The notes beneath the pieces were generated by a model that was not told the origin of the DNA, made no database searches, and saw nothing but the letters and a program-made list of their open reading frames with translations. Positions 18,102-27,598 of a stretch of 64,000 nt of DNA are shown here, piece by piece (positions within the stretch are counted from its first letter, which is position 1; the number at the start of each line of letters is the position of its first letter). The stretch is from Gemmobacter fulvus (GTDB taxonomy: Bacteria > Pseudomonadota > Alphaproteobacteria > Rhodobacterales > Rhodobacteraceae). Location of the stretch: positions 1,364,001-1,428,000 of the forward strand of contig NZ_CP076361.1 in the NCBI RefSeq assembly GCF_018798885.1, in the 5' to 3' direction. The translations under genes and the position numbers were made by a program.

Positions 18102-19142
18102 ATGGCAAGGTGCGATCTGACGGTGCGTGGCGGCGGCGTGTTCGGCCTGAGCATCGCCTATACGCTCGCCCGGCGCGGCGCGAAGGTGCGGCTGATCGAA
18201 GCGGTACAGATCGGCGCGGGGGCCAGCGGCGGGCTGGTCGGTGCGCTCAGCCCGCATGTGCCGGAAAACTGGAACCCGAAAAAGGCCTTCCAATTGGACA
18301 GCCTGCTGATGGCCGAGGCCTTCTGGGCCGGGGTGAGTGCGGCCTCGGGTCTGCCCACCGGCTATGCCCGGCTGGGACGGCTGCAACCGCTTGCCGATGC
18401 GCAGGCGGTGCAGACGGCCACGGCACGCGGGGTTTCGGCGCAGACCCTTTGGCAGCAGCACGCGCAGTGGCAGGTGGTGCCTGCCAGCGGCAGCGCGTGG
18501 GAACCCGCCTCGCCAACCGGGCTGTTGATCCATGACACGCTGTCGGCCAGGCTGCATCCCAGACAGGCGGCAGCGGCTCTAGCAGCCGCCCTGACCGCCT
18601 TGGGCGGCGAGGTGGTTCTGGGCGCGGCAGAGGACTGCGGCCCGGTGATCCACGCGACCGGCGCAGCGGGCTTGCAGGCGCTGTCAGACGCGCTGGGACG
18701 GCCCGTGGGGGGCGGGGTGAAGGGGCAGGCGCTCAGCCTGCGCCATGAGGCCCGCGACCAGCCGCAGCTGTTTGTCGATGGCCTGCACATCGTGCCCCAT
18801 GCGGATGGCAGCGTTGCCATCGGCTCCACCTCCGAACGGGTCTGGACCGAGGCCACAAGCACCGACGCCCAGCTTGACGCGCTGCACGCCCGCGCTGTGG
18901 CCGCCCTGCCCTGCCTTGCCGGTGCCCCGGTGCTGGCGCGATGGGCGGGCCTGCGCCCCCGGGCAAAATCCCGCGCCCCCATGCTGGGCGCATGGCCAGA
19001 CCGGCCCGGACATTTCATCGCCAATGGCGGGTTCAAGATCGGCTTCGGCATGGCCCCGAAAGTGGCCGAGGTGATGGCCGATCTGGTGCTGGACGGGCGC
19101 GACACGATCCCGCAGGGGTTCCGGGTGGAAGACAGCCTCTGA
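18102..19142 (+). CDS. FAD-dependent oxidoreductase, stand-alone MnmC oxidase-like domain
   Basis: The 346-residue protein (ATG 18102) has a DAO-fold FAD-binding motif RGGGVFGLSIAYTLARRG near the N-terminus, and ends with GGFKIGFGMAPKVAEVMADL, typical of glycine-oxidase-like enzymes. Facing mnmD across a 50-bp shared promoter region, it is best read as the counterpart of the MnmC oxidase half, which removes the carboxymethyl group from cmnm5s2U34. Family members also include amino-acid oxidases, so the tRNA role is an inference from context and from the PHVPENWNPKKAFQ-type segment. Confidence 0.75.
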   Translation: MARCDLTVRGGGVFGLSIAYTLARRGAKVRLIEAVQIGAGASGGLVGALSPHVPENWNPKKAFQLDSLLMAEAFWAGVSAASGLPTGYARLGRLQPLADAQAVQTATARGVSAQTLWQQHAQWQVVPASGSAWEPASPTGLLIHDTLSARLHPRQAAAALAAALTALGGEVVLGAAEDCGPVIHATGAAGLQALSDALGRPVGGGVKGQALSLRHEARDQPQLFVDGLHIVPHADGSVAIGSTSERVWTEATSTDAQLDALHARAVAALPCLAGAPVLARWAGLRPRAKSRAPMLGAWPDRPGHFIANGGFKIGFGMAPKVAEVMADLVLDGRDTIPQGFRVEDSL

Positions 19143-19153
19143 AACCCGCCAAA

Positions 19154-19188
19154 TACAAAGGGCCGCACATCGCTGTGCAGCCCTTGTA
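19154..19188. terminator. Bidirectional stem-loop between convergent genes
   Basis: Arms TACAAAGGGCCGCACA and TGTGCAGCCCTTGTA pair over about 14 bp with one bulge and one mismatch around a TCGC loop. It lies between the converging mnmC-like gene and mlaC, so it probably terminates both transcripts. Confidence 0.7.
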
Positions 19189-19208
19189 ATGTCAGATCCG
19201 TGAAAGCC

Positions 19209-19829
19209 TCAGGCCGATTTCAGATCGGCAATCAGCGCATCAATATCGCCGCCACGCTTCTTGAGCATCGCGCCAACCTCTTCGCGCTCCGACGCCAGCA
19301 TGTTCACGCCTTCGATGATGATGTTGAAGAACAGATCGCGCCCCGATTTGTTCGACACATGCCAGCGCAGGTCAAACGGCGCTTCCCCTTGCAGATGCGC
19401 GACCGAGATCACCTCGAAATAGCTTTTCAGCGGCTTTGCATCCACGACCTCGATCCGGCCACCGATGAATTCGCGGAACCGGCGGCCATATTTGCGGCCG
19501 ATATAGCCCTGATAGGCGGTGGTGAAGGCCTTCATCTGGCCGGGCGAGGCCGAGCGCGAGGCCGGGCCAAGCGCCGAACGGGCAATGGCGGCAACATCGG
19601 CGTAGCGGGCAAAGATCGCCTCGAAGTCGCGGAACATGCCCGCTTCGGCCTTGCCCGAATTGATCACCTTGTTCACATCGGCAATCGCCTTGTCGATCAG
19701 GGCCCGCGCCGAGGCCAGATCAAGCGCCTGCGCCGGACGCGGGAGAACCGACAGCGCGGCCCCTGCCAGAAGGGTGGTGCCGAACACACGACGCGTGAGC
19801 CGGGGGCTGGTGAACTGGGAATGAGCCAT
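19209..19829 (-). CDS. mlaC: Phospholipid-binding protein MlaC (Ttg2D family)
   Basis: MlaC shuttles phospholipids across the periplasm between the MlaA-porin complex and the inner-membrane MlaFEDB transporter. I choose ATG 19829 (MAHSQFTSPR), giving 206 residues. The N-terminal leader has a twin-arginine-like RLTRRVFG followed by a hydrophobic core and a PAQA cleavage region. The mature part has the family's Tyr/Arg-rich YQGYIGRKYGRRF segment and the DLRWHV strand. It follows mlaA by 1 nt. No mlaFEDB genes are in the window. Confidence 0.88.
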   Translation of the reverse strand: MAHSQFTSPRLTRRVFGTTLLAGAALSVLPRPAQALDLASARALIDKAIADVNKVINSGKAEAGMFRDFEAIFARYADVAAIARSALGPASRSASPGQMKAFTTAYQGYIGRKYGRRFREFIGGRIEVVDAKPLKSYFEVISVAHLQGEAPFDLRWHVSNKSGRDLFFNIIIEGVNMLASEREEVGAMLKKRGGDIDALIADLKSA

Positions 19830-19830
19830 A

Positions 19831-20601
19831 TCAGTCCTCGTAGGGATCAATGAAATCGTCGCTGCCGCCGCTTGTTTCCTGACCCAGCTCGAACCGGCGG
19901 TTTTGCAGGTAGAGCAGGCGGGTCTGGGAATAGCTGTCGGCACTGTCATATAGGACAGAGTCGATGGTTTCGGAATAGCGGTCCCGATCACCAAGTTTTG
20001 AACCGACCTTCGCGCCGGTGGCATAATATTTCTCGGGCGCGGGCAGCAGCGCGCTGACCGGGTTGGCCGCGATGTCAACCGCCGTGCCCACCGCATCCCG
20101 CGTGGTCGAGGGGCCAAGGCCCGGGAATTCCAGATAGGGGCCTTCACCGACACCCCAGACATGCAGCGTTTCACCGAAATCGGTCTTGTCATGGGTCAGG
20201 CCCAGCACGGTCGCCGGATCGAACAGACCCGCCAGACCGATGGTGGAGTTGATCGCAAAGCGGAAGGTGTTCTGCACCACCCGTTCCGGGTTGCCTTGCA
20301 GCGCGCCGTTCACCACATCGCCCGGCAGATCGAGGTTCGAGGCGAAGTTCGACACGCCCTGCCGCACCGGCACCGGCACCAGCGTGCCATAGGTCTTTGC
20401 CGTGGGCCGCAACAACGCCCGGTCCAGCCCGCGGTTGAAGCCGTGGAAGGCGCGGTTGGTCGACTCGTAGGGGTCATAAGGGGCAGAGGGTGGCGGCGGG
20501 GCGGCACAGGCAGCCAGTGCCAGCGCCGTAAGGCCCAGTGCCACCATGGCCTTGCCATTTTTTTGCAACATTCCAAAATTCAATGGAAAAGAGAACGCCA
20601 T
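19831..20601 (-). CDS. mlaA: Outer-membrane lipoprotein MlaA (VacJ)
   Basis: MlaA sits in the outer membrane and removes mislocalised phospholipids from the outer leaflet. The 256-residue protein has a lipoprotein signal with lipobox LAAC (cysteine near residue 32). The MlaA core follows: DPYESTNRAFHGFNR, RQGVSNFASNLDLP, FGETLHVWGVGEGPYLEFP and STTRDAVG are all typical. The tail is acidic. It is the first gene of the mlaA-mlaC operon and is divergent from the type I exporter genes. Confidence 0.95.
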   Translation of the reverse strand: MAFSFPLNFGMLQKNGKAMVALGLTALALAACAAPPPPSAPYDPYESTNRAFHGFNRGLDRALLRPTAKTYGTLVPVPVRQGVSNFASNLDLPGDVVNGALQGNPERVVQNTFRFAINSTIGLAGLFDPATVLGLTHDKTDFGETLHVWGVGEGPYLEFPGLGPSTTRDAVGTAVDIAANPVSALLPAPEKYYATGAKVGSKLGDRDRYSETIDSVLYDSADSYSQTRLLYLQNRRFELGQETSGGSDDFIDPYED

Positions 20602-20712
20602 CTGCCTACTGTCCCGCTCAATTGATCGGCTAACGATAGTTTTTCACGCCGGATGGCAAGGGCATAAGGCGACCTACCGGGGATGACAACTGACAAGCGT
20701 GGCATCCCGGCT

Positions 20713-20742
20713 ACGAAATGGTATGAGCCGGTGACGAAATGG
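20713..20742 (+). promoter_or_regulatory. Two direct repeats, 21-bp period, before the exporter genes
   Basis: ACGAAATGG occurs at 20713-20721 and again at 20734-20742, each followed within a base by TAT, so the period is exactly two helical turns. The pair lies 48-77 bp upstream of the exporter ATPase start, in the 188-bp divergent promoter region shared with mlaA. It could be a tandem operator; no regulator is assigned. Confidence 0.4.
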
Positions 20743-20789
20743 GTATTCGCTGCGTCTGTCAGGGCACAGTGCAGGGGGAGTAGGCAGAA

Positions 20790-22538
20790 ATGAGCCGAAA
20801 CGAAGCGGGCTTCAACGTCACGCAGGGGGTTTCAGAGCTTCGGGCGGCACGACGTGAGTCGAACGCGTTGATCCTGACAGTGTTCCTGTTCAGCGTCGTG
20901 GTGAACGTGCTGATGCTGACCGGGCCGCTCTATATGCTTCAGGTCTATGACCGCGTGCTGGGCAGCCGGTCCGAGGCGACGCTGATCGCCCTGTCGGTTC
21001 TGGTGGTCTTTCTGTTCATCGCCATGGGTCTGCTGGACCATGCGCGCGGGCGCATCATGGCGCGGATCGGCGCGGCATTTCAGGCCAAGCTCGATCGGCG
21101 CGTGTTCGAGGCGGCGCTGCGGCGCAGCCAGCTTGCGCCCTCGGACCCCGCTGCCACCGCCGCACAGCGCGATCTTGAGGCGATCCAGCGGTTGTGGGCC
21201 TCGCCGGTGCTGCTGGCGGTGTTCGACATTCCGTGGACACCGCTGTTCGTCGCCGCGATCTTCATCTTCCATCCGTGGATGGGCTGGCTGGCGGTTCTGG
21301 GCGGGGTGGTGCTGATCATCGTCACCATCCTGAACCAGCGCATCACCAAAGTGCCGCTGACCCGCGCCAACAGCGCCACCATCGTGGCAGAGCGCATGTC
21401 CGACAACCTCAAGGCCGAGGCCGAGCTGGTGCAGGCGCTGGGGATGCAATCCGCCGGATTCGACCGCTGGCAGCGCGCCCGCGGCGCGGCCCTGACCGAA
21501 AGCATCGCCGCCGCCGATCTGGGCGGCACCTTTTCGGTGCTGACCAAGACCTTCCGCCTGTTCCTGCAATCGGCCATGCTCGGGCTTGGCGCCTGGCTGG
21601 TGCTGAAGGGTGAATTGTCGTCGGGTGCGATGATTGCAGGCTCCATCCTGATGGGCCGCGCACTGTCACCGATCGAGATGGCGGTGGGGCAATGGGCCGT
21701 GGTGCAGCGCGCGCAAGAGGGCTGGGCCCGGCTGTCGGAACTGTTCACCCGGATGCCGAAAGAGCCCGCACGCACGCAATTGCCGCGCCCCAAGGCGCTG
21801 CTGGAGGCGCAGAACCTGACCGTGGTGCCGCCGGGCGAAAGCCATGCCACGCTGCGCATGGTGAATTTCCGGCTGGAACCGGGGCAGGCACTGGGGGTCA
21901 TCGGGCCATCGGGGTCGGGCAAATCCACGCTGGCGCGCGCGCTGATCGGCGCATGGCGTCCGGCGGGCGGCAAGGTGCGGCTGGATGGTGCGGCGTTGGA
22001 TCAATATGACCCGGATGTGCTGGGCAGCTATGTCGGCTATCTGCCGCAACGCGTGACACTGTTCGAAGGCACCATTGCCGAAAACATCGCCCGCTTGCAG
22101 GCCAATCCCGATGGGCTGAAAGTGGTCGAGGCGGCCCGCAAGGCGGCGGCGCATGACATGATCGTCAAGCTGCCGGATGGCTATGATACCCGCGTCTCGG
22201 CGCTTGGCGGGCGGTTGTCAGGTGGGCAGATCCAACGGATCGGCCTTGCCCGCGCCATGTATGGCAATCCGGTGATCATGGTGCTGGACGAGCCGAACTC
22301 CAATCTCGACAACGAAGGGTCGATGGCGCTCAACATCGCCATCCGCTCAATGAAAGAGGCGGGCTGTTCGATCCTCATCATGGCGCACCGCCCCGCCGCC
22401 ATTCAGGAATGTGACCTTCTGATGGTGATGGAGGAAGGCACCCGCCGCGCCTTTGGGCCGCGCGATCAGGTGCTGCGCGAGATGGTGAAAAACCATACCG
22501 AAATCGTGAAGAATGCTGGCCCCGGAGGCGTGACATGA
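20790..22538 (+). CDS. Type I secretion ABC exporter ATPase/permease
   Basis: This 582-residue half-transporter resembles PrtD/AprD-type exporters that secrete C-terminal-signal proteins through an HlyD-TolC conduit. An ABC transmembrane domain spans about residues 25-320. The nucleotide-binding domain has Walker [10 protein letters not shown] (372-380), signature LSGGQ (476-480) and Walker B VIMVLDEP (495-502). It lacks an N-terminal C39-like domain. The HlyD-family adaptor gene overlaps its end by 4 nt. No RTX substrate or TolC-like gene is in the window, so the cargo is unknown. Confidence 0.93.
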   Translation: MSRNEAGFNVTQGVSELRAARRESNALILTVFLFSVVVNVLMLTGPLYMLQVYDRVLGSRSEATLIALSVLVVFLFIAMGLLDHARGRIMARIGAAFQAKLDRRVFEAALRRSQLAPSDPAATAAQRDLEAIQRLWASPVLLAVFDIPWTPLFVAAIFIFHPWMGWLAVLGGVVLIIVTILNQRITKVPLTRANSATIVAERMSDNLKAEAELVQALGMQSAGFDRWQRARGAALTESIAAADLGGTFSVLTKTFRLFLQSAMLGLGAWLVLKGELSSGAMIAGSILMGRALSPIEMAVGQWAVVQRAQEGWARLSELFTRMPKEPARTQLPRPKALLEAQNLTVVPPGESHATLRMVNFRLEPGQALGVIGPSGSGKSTLARALIGAWRPAGGKVRLDGAALDQYDPDVLGSYVGYLPQRVTLFEGTIAENIARLQANPDGLKVVEAARKAAAHDMIVKLPDGYDTRVSALGGRLSGGQIQRIGLARAMYGNPVIMVLDEPNSNLDNEGSMALNIAIRSMKEAGCSILIMAHRPAAIQECDLLMVMEEGTRRAFGPRDQVLREMVKNHTEIVKNAGPGGVT

Positions 22539-23989
22539 GCGAACCGACAGCCAAAGACGGGCCGAAGGACGACGCTTTGCCCGCCGCCACCCCGGCACAG
22601 ACCCCGCCCGCCCCGCGCCCCGATCCGACCCCGCCTGCCCTTGCCGCAAGCGGACCGCCCGCAACGGTGGCCACAGCGGCCGCCGCGGCCGACGGGCCAT
22701 TGCCCTGGTCGGCACGGATGCCGGTGACGCTGGGCTTCATCACCCTTGCCGTGCTGTTCGGCGGCTTCGGCTTCTGGAGCGTCAGCACCAATATCTCCGG
22801 GGCCGTGGTCGCCTCGGGGCAGATCGAGGTCGAAAGCCATCGCCAGGTCGTGCAGCACCCGGATGGCGGCGTGGTGAAATCCATCGCCGTGCAGGAAGGC
22901 GATACCGTGGCGGCGGGGGATCTGCTGATCACGCTGGATGGCGCGGTGATCCATTCCGAACTGGCCATCGTCGAGGGCCAGTTGTTTGAGATCATGGCCC
23001 GCCGCGCCCGGCTGTCTGCCGAACGCGATGATCTGACCGTGGTCACCTTCCCGCCCGATCTGATCGAGATGGGCAAGGCCCGGCCCGAAGTGACCGAACA
23101 GATGGAGGGGCAGGTTCATCTGTTTGCCGCCCGCGCCGACACGCTGGCCAAACAGACGGCGCAATTGTCGGAGCGCCGCGCCCAGATCGAAAGCCAGATT
23201 GACGGCATCGCCGCGCAATCCGAGGCTTTGGTGACACAGCTTGACCTGATCCGCCGCGAATTGGCCGATCAGCAATCGCTGCTCGACAAGGGGCTGGCGC
23301 AATCCAGCCGGGTTCTGGGCCTGCAACGCGAAGAGGCCCGGCTGCGCGGTCAGGTTGGCGAGTTGATCGCGTCAAAGGCGCAGTCGCAGGAAAGCATCTC
23401 CGAGACCGAGCTGGAAATCCTGCGCCTGGCCGCCTCGCGCCGGGAAGAGGCAAATACCCAGCTGCGCGACATCGGTTATCAGGAACTGGAACTGGCCGAA
23501 CGCCGCCGCGCCCTGGTCGAGCAGGTGGCCCGGCTGGAAATCCGCGCGCCGGTTTCGGGCATCGTGCTGGGGCTGCAAGTCACCACGCCGCGTTCGGTGC
23601 TGCGGCCTGCCGATCCGGTGCTGTATCTGATTCCGCAGGACCGCCCGCTGGTGATCGCGGCCCAAGTGTCGCCGATCCATGTGGATCAGGTCTATGCCGG
23701 CCAAGAGGCGCGACTGCATTTCTCGGCCTTCTCGTCGCGCACCACGCCCGAACTGAACGGCCATGTGATCATGGTCTCTGCCGATGCGTTGACGGATCAG
23801 CGCAATCAGGCCTCGTATTACCGGGCCGAAATCGTGCTGGACCCGGGCGAGATCGACAAGCTGAAAGGGCTGACCCTGCTGCCCGGCATGCCGGTCGAGG
23901 CCTTCATCAAGACCGAAGACCGCACGCCGCTGGCCTATCTGCTCAAGCCCTTCACCGATTATTTCGGGCGGGCCTTCCGCGAAAGCTGA
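22535..23989 (+). CDS. HlyD-family membrane-fusion protein of type I secretion
   Basis: The 484-residue adaptor starts with a Pro/Ala-rich cytoplasmic tail of about 65 residues, then one membrane helix ([16 protein letters not shown], about 68-84). A lipoyl/barrel-sandwich half ([19 protein letters not shown]) follows. A long alpha-hairpin runs to about residue 330, and the second lipoyl half is [11 protein letters not shown]. The C-terminal beta domain is typical of HlyD/PrtE. It links the ABC exporter in the inner membrane to an outer-membrane channel encoded elsewhere. Confidence 0.93.
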   Translation: MSEPTAKDGPKDDALPAATPAQTPPAPRPDPTPPALAASGPPATVATAAAAADGPLPWSARMPVTLGFITLAVLFGGFGFWSVSTNISGAVVASGQIEVESHRQVVQHPDGGVVKSIAVQEGDTVAAGDLLITLDGAVIHSELAIVEGQLFEIMARRARLSAERDDLTVVTFPPDLIEMGKARPEVTEQMEGQVHLFAARADTLAKQTAQLSERRAQIESQIDGIAAQSEALVTQLDLIRRELADQQSLLDKGLAQSSRVLGLQREEARLRGQVGELIASKAQSQESISETELEILRLAASRREEANTQLRDIGYQELELAERRRALVEQVARLEIRAPVSGIVLGLQVTTPRSVLRPADPVLYLIPQDRPLVIAAQVSPIHVDQVYAGQEARLHFSAFSSRTTPELNGHVIMVSADALTDQRNQASYYRAEIVLDPGEIDKLKGLTLLPGMPVEAFIKTEDRTPLAYLLKPFTDYFGRAFRES

Positions 23990-24072
23990 GACAGACCGTC
24001 GGGGCGCGCGCCCTCTTGCCGCCCCGACGCCAAGCCGCTAGCCTCCGCCCGATTGGTTCAACGGAGGTTCCC

Positions 24073-24531
24073 ATGTCGATCGAAGCCCGCCTTGCCGAAC
24101 TTGGCGTCACCCTGCCCGATGCCCCGGCCCCGGTCGCCAACTATGTCTCCTTCGTCATCGCGGACAAGCTGGTGCATGTGTCGGGCCAGATCAGCCAGAA
24201 CGCGGCCGGTGTGATCCGTGGCAAGCTGGGCGCCGACATGAGCATCGAGGATGGGGCCGAGGCGGCGAAATGCTGTGCCATCTCGTTGCTGGCGCAGCTG
24301 AAAAAGGCCTGTGACGGCGATCTGTCAAAGCTCAAGCGCGTGGTCAAACTGGGCGGTTTCGTCAATTCCACCCCCGATTTCATCGATCAGCCGAAAGTCA
24401 TCAACGGCGCGTCCGATTTCATGGTTGCCGCCCTTGGCGATGCCGGACGCCATGCCCGCGCCGCTGTCTCTGCCGCCTCGCTGCCGCTGGGCGCTGCGGT
24501 GGAAATCGACGCCATCTTTGAACTGGTCTGA
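24073..24531 (+). CDS. RidA/YjgF-family protein
   Basis: The 152-residue protein starts at ATG 24073 after a GGAGG ribosome site. It is the longer RidA subgroup: VSGQISQNAAGVIRGKLG, VKLGGFVNSTPDF, and the C-terminal SLPLGAAVEIDAIFELV strand are visible. Archetypal RidA hydrolyses reactive enamine/imine intermediates; this subgroup lacks the canonical arginine-containing RxC context, so its activity is uncertain. A glycerophosphodiesterase gene starts 4 nt downstream. Confidence 0.88.
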   Translation: MSIEARLAELGVTLPDAPAPVANYVSFVIADKLVHVSGQISQNAAGVIRGKLGADMSIEDGAEAAKCCAISLLAQLKKACDGDLSKLKRVVKLGGFVNSTPDFIDQPKVINGASDFMVAALGDAGRHARAAVSAASLPLGAAVEIDAIFELV

Positions 24532-24535
24532 TCCG

Positions 24536-25303
24536 ATGCGCGTGGCCCTGCCCCCCGCCTTTCTGCACATCCCGCTGGCGCATCGTGCCCTGCACGACCG
24601 CGCGGCGGGCCGCCCCGAAAACAGCCGGGCCGCGGTGCAGGCGGCGGTGGCGGCGGGCTATGGCATCGAGATTGATCTGCAACTGTCTTCGGATGGTGTG
24701 GCGATGGTGTTTCACGATGAAACGCTGGACCGCCTCACCGCTGAGACCGGCTGGGTCAACCGCCGGACGGCGGCGGATCTGGGCCAGATCCGGCTGCGCG
24801 ACGCCACGGATGGCATCCCCACGCTGGCCGAGGTGCTGGCGCTGGTCGCGGGGCGGGTGCCGCTGCTGATCGAGATCAAGGACCAGACGCTGACGCCCGA
24901 CGGTCGCATCGGCCCGCTGGAGATGGCCACCGTTGCGGCGCTGGCGGGCTATGACGGCCCGGTGGCGCTGATGTCGTTCAACCCCGACAGCGTGGCCGAA
25001 CTGGCGCGGCTGGCACCGCATCTGCCGCGCGGGCTGACCACCGGCTCCTATGATCCTGAAGGCTATGCGCCCCTGCCCGCCGATCTGTGCGACCGCCTGC
25101 GCGAGATCCCGGATTACGACCGCACCGAGGCCAGCTTCCTCAGCCATGAAGCCGCCGATCTGGCCCGCCCACGGGTGGCCGATCTGAAACGGCAGGGCGC
25201 CGCCATCCTGTGCTGGACCATCCGCTCGCCACTGGCCGAGGCCGAGGCCCGCCGCCATGCGCAGAACATCACCTTCGAAGGGTATCTGGCGGCGCAGCCT
25301 TGA
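24536..25303 (+). CDS. Glycerophosphodiester phosphodiesterase family protein
   Basis: The 255-residue TIM-barrel enzyme probably hydrolyses glycerophosphodiesters to glycerol-3-phosphate and an alcohol. I choose ATG 24536. Catalytic motifs are HRALHDRAAGRPENS (catalytic His and the Asn/Glu pair), EIDLQLSSDG (metal-binding Glu/Asp) and FHDETLDRLT (second His). No signal peptide is visible, so it is the cytoplasmic type. It is probably co-transcribed with the RidA-like gene. Confidence 0.92.
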   Translation: MRVALPPAFLHIPLAHRALHDRAAGRPENSRAAVQAAVAAGYGIEIDLQLSSDGVAMVFHDETLDRLTAETGWVNRRTAADLGQIRLRDATDGIPTLAEVLALVAGRVPLLIEIKDQTLTPDGRIGPLEMATVAALAGYDGPVALMSFNPDSVAELARLAPHLPRGLTTGSYDPEGYAPLPADLCDRLREIPDYDRTEASFLSHEAADLARPRVADLKRQGAAILCWTIRSPLAEAEARRHAQNITFEGYLAAQP

Positions 25304-25399
25304 CGCGGCGGTGCAGCATCCCATGTTCAGCCTGACCCGCCCCCCGACCGGGGGCAAGGACAGACACCGCCCCTCCCCGCCGCAAGACCGGATGCCGGA

Positions 25400-26584
25400 T
25401 TGACAGAGCTGACCGTCACCCTTGCCGACAGCATGCACGCCATTCCGGCGCAGCTTTGGGATGCGCTGGCCTGCCCCGAAGCCGCGACAGGCCGCCCCGC
25501 CGATCCGTTCACCACCCACCGCTTCCTGTCGGCACTGGAACGCTCCGGCTCTACCGGGCGGGGCACCGGCTGGCAGGCGCGCCCCCTGACCGTGACGCGG
25601 CAGGGCCAGATCATCGCCGCGATGCCGCTGTATGTGAAAAGCCACAGTCAGGGCGAATATATCTTCGATCACGGCTGGGCCGAGGCCTATGAACGCGCGG
25701 GCGGGCGCTATTACCCCAAGTTGCAGGTGGCGGTGCCCTTTACCCCCGTCACCGGGCGGCGCTTCCTGACCCTGCCGGGGGACGAAGCCCAGGGGCGCGC
25801 CGCGCTGATCGACGGGGCCACCCGGATTGCAGAACAGAACGGCCTGTCCTCGCTGCACATCACCTTCTGCACCGAAGCCGAGGCCGAAGCGGGCCGCGCG
25901 CAGGGTCTGATGCACCGGGTCAGCCAGCAATTCCACTGGCAGAATGACGGTTATGCCAGCTATGAGGATTTCCTCGGCACCATGGCGTCGCGCAAACGCA
26001 AGGCGCTGCGCAAGGAACGCGAGACCGCCAACAGCCACGGCCTGACCATCCGCGCGCTGACCGGCACCGAGATCGAGCCCGCGCATTGGCAGGCCTTCTG
26101 GGCGTTTTATCAGGATACCGGCAACCGCAAATGGGGCACGCCCTACCTGACGCGTGGCTTTTTCAATGCGCTGCATGACACAATGCGCGACGACGTGCTG
26201 CTGGTGCTGGCCTTTGATGGCGCGCAGGCGGTGGCCGGGGCGCTGAACTTCATCGGGCGCGACTGCCTTTATGGAAGGTATTGGGGCTGTCTGGCCGATT
26301 ACCCCTGCCTGCACTTTGAACTCTGCTATCACCGGGCCATCGACTATGCGATTGCCCATGGTCTTGCGCGGGTCGAGGCCGGGGCGCAGGGCGAACACAA
26401 GCTGGCGCGGGGGTATCTGCCGGTTGAAACCCATTCGCTGCACTGGATCGCCGATCCCGGCTTTGCCCGCGCCGTGGCGCAATACCTCGCCGCCGAACGC
26501 GCGGCGGTTGATGAAGAGATCGAAGTCTTGACCGGCTATGGCCCGTTCCGGCGTGGCCCGCTGCAATCCGCACAGCAGGACTGA
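25400..26584 (+). CDS. GNAT-fold FemAB-like protein (DUF482)
   Basis: The 394-residue protein matches the FemAB-like/DUF482 family of double GNAT-fold proteins common in Proteobacteria. Recognisable segments are DHGWAEAYERAGGRYYPKLQ, the SRKRKALRKER helix and the HKLARGYLP segment. Its reaction is not established; aminoacyl or acyl transfer is suggested by fold only. The only upstream start is TTG 25400, with a weak ribosome site. ATG at codon 12 is an alternative. Confidence 0.82.
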   Translation: MTELTVTLADSMHAIPAQLWDALACPEAATGRPADPFTTHRFLSALERSGSTGRGTGWQARPLTVTRQGQIIAAMPLYVKSHSQGEYIFDHGWAEAYERAGGRYYPKLQVAVPFTPVTGRRFLTLPGDEAQGRAALIDGATRIAEQNGLSSLHITFCTEAEAEAGRAQGLMHRVSQQFHWQNDGYASYEDFLGTMASRKRKALRKERETANSHGLTIRALTGTEIEPAHWQAFWAFYQDTGNRKWGTPYLTRGFFNALHDTMRDDVLLVLAFDGAQAVAGALNFIGRDCLYGRYWGCLADYPCLHFELCYHRAIDYAIAHGLARVEAGAQGEHKLARGYLPVETHSLHWIADPGFARAVAQYLAAERAAVDEEIEVLTGYGPFRRGPLQSAQQD

Positions 26585-26630
26585 CAAACCGCGCCCCGCG
26601 TGCCACAGTGCCTGACATGCGGAGGAAGCC

Positions 26631-27242
26631 ATGGACAGCCTGACCCTATATACAAACCCAATGTCGCGCGGCCGGATCGCGCGCTGGATGCTGGAGGAGA
26701 CCGGCCAGCCCTATACGGCGGTGCCGCTGGATTACGCCACCCGCATGAAGGCCCCGGAGTTTCTGGCAATCAACCCGATGGGCAAGGTGCCCGCCCTGAC
26801 CCATGGCCGCCATGTGGTGACGGAATGTGCCGCCATCTGCACCTATCTGGCCCATACCTTCCCCGAAGCCGGGTTGATGCCGGAAGAGCGCAGCGATTTC
26901 TATCGCTGGATGTTCTTTGGCGCAGGCCCGCTGGAGGCGGCGGCAGTGAACGCCGCCTTGCAAGTGACCGTGCCCGCCGAAAAGCGCGGCATGGTGGGTT
27001 ATGGCAGTCTGGATCAGGTGATTGCCGCGCTGGCCGGACGGCTGGCCGACGTGCCCTATTTCTGCGGCCATGCCTTTACGGCGGTCGATGTTTATGTCGG
27101 CGCGCAGATCGGCTGGGGGATGCGTTTCGGCACGCTGCCCTCCATCCCGGTGTTTCTGGGTTACTGGGACCGGATCAGCCAGCGCCCCGCCGCCCTGCGC
27201 GCCATTGCCGCCGATGATGCCCTGATGGAGCCTCGCCCATGA
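26631..27242 (+). CDS. Glutathione S-transferase family protein
   Basis: The 203-residue cytosolic protein has the thioredoxin-fold N-terminal domain (TLYTNPMSRGRIARWML, then the cis-proline region NPMGKVPAL and the TECAAICTYL gamma-glutamyl-binding segment). An all-helical C-terminal domain follows. The Ser in NPMSRG is a candidate for the glutathione-activating residue. The substrate is unknown. It overlaps the following gene by 4 nt. Confidence 0.9.
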   Translation: MDSLTLYTNPMSRGRIARWMLEETGQPYTAVPLDYATRMKAPEFLAINPMGKVPALTHGRHVVTECAAICTYLAHTFPEAGLMPEERSDFYRWMFFGAGPLEAAAVNAALQVTVPAEKRGMVGYGSLDQVIAALAGRLADVPYFCGHAFTAVDVYVGAQIGWGMRFGTLPSIPVFLGYWDRISQRPAALRAIAADDALMEPRP

Positions 27243-27595
27243 CCAATACCCTGCTGTCGGACACAGACCGCGCCACCGCCCTGCCCGCCCTTGGCGAAAC
27301 CGGATGGCGGGCGCAGCCGGATCGCGACGCGCTGCGCAAGATCTGGAAATTCCGCACCTTCTCAGAGGCATGGGGCTTCATGTCGCGCGTCGCGCTGGCC
27401 TGCGAAAAGGCCAATCACCACCCGGTATGGACCAATATCTTCAATGTGGTGGATGTGGTGCTGACAACGCATGACTGCGACGGGCTGTCGGCGCTGGACA
27501 TTCAGCTGGCCCAGAAGATGGACAAGCTGGCGGGCAATGCGCAGGTGCAGACCGACCATTCGGAGCCTGTCACCTGCCTGTGCAAAACCCGCTGA
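27239..27595 (+). CDS. 4a-hydroxytetrahydrobiopterin dehydratase (PCD/DCoH family)
   Basis: This family dehydrates pterin-4a-carbinolamine and in some bacteria also takes part in molybdopterin or folate chemistry. The 118-residue protein is slightly longer than the canonical 100-residue enzyme, with extra N- and C-terminal tails. The active-site block is EKANHHPVWTNIFNVVDV with paired histidines, followed by THDCDGLSALD. It is coupled to the glutathione transferase gene by overlap. It converges on the fumarylacetoacetase-family gene. Confidence 0.92.
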   Translation: MTNTLLSDTDRATALPALGETGWRAQPDRDALRKIWKFRTFSEAWGFMSRVALACEKANHHPVWTNIFNVVDVVLTTHDCDGLSALDIQLAQKMDKLAGNAQVQTDHSEPVTCLCKTR

Positions 27596-27598
27596 CGA

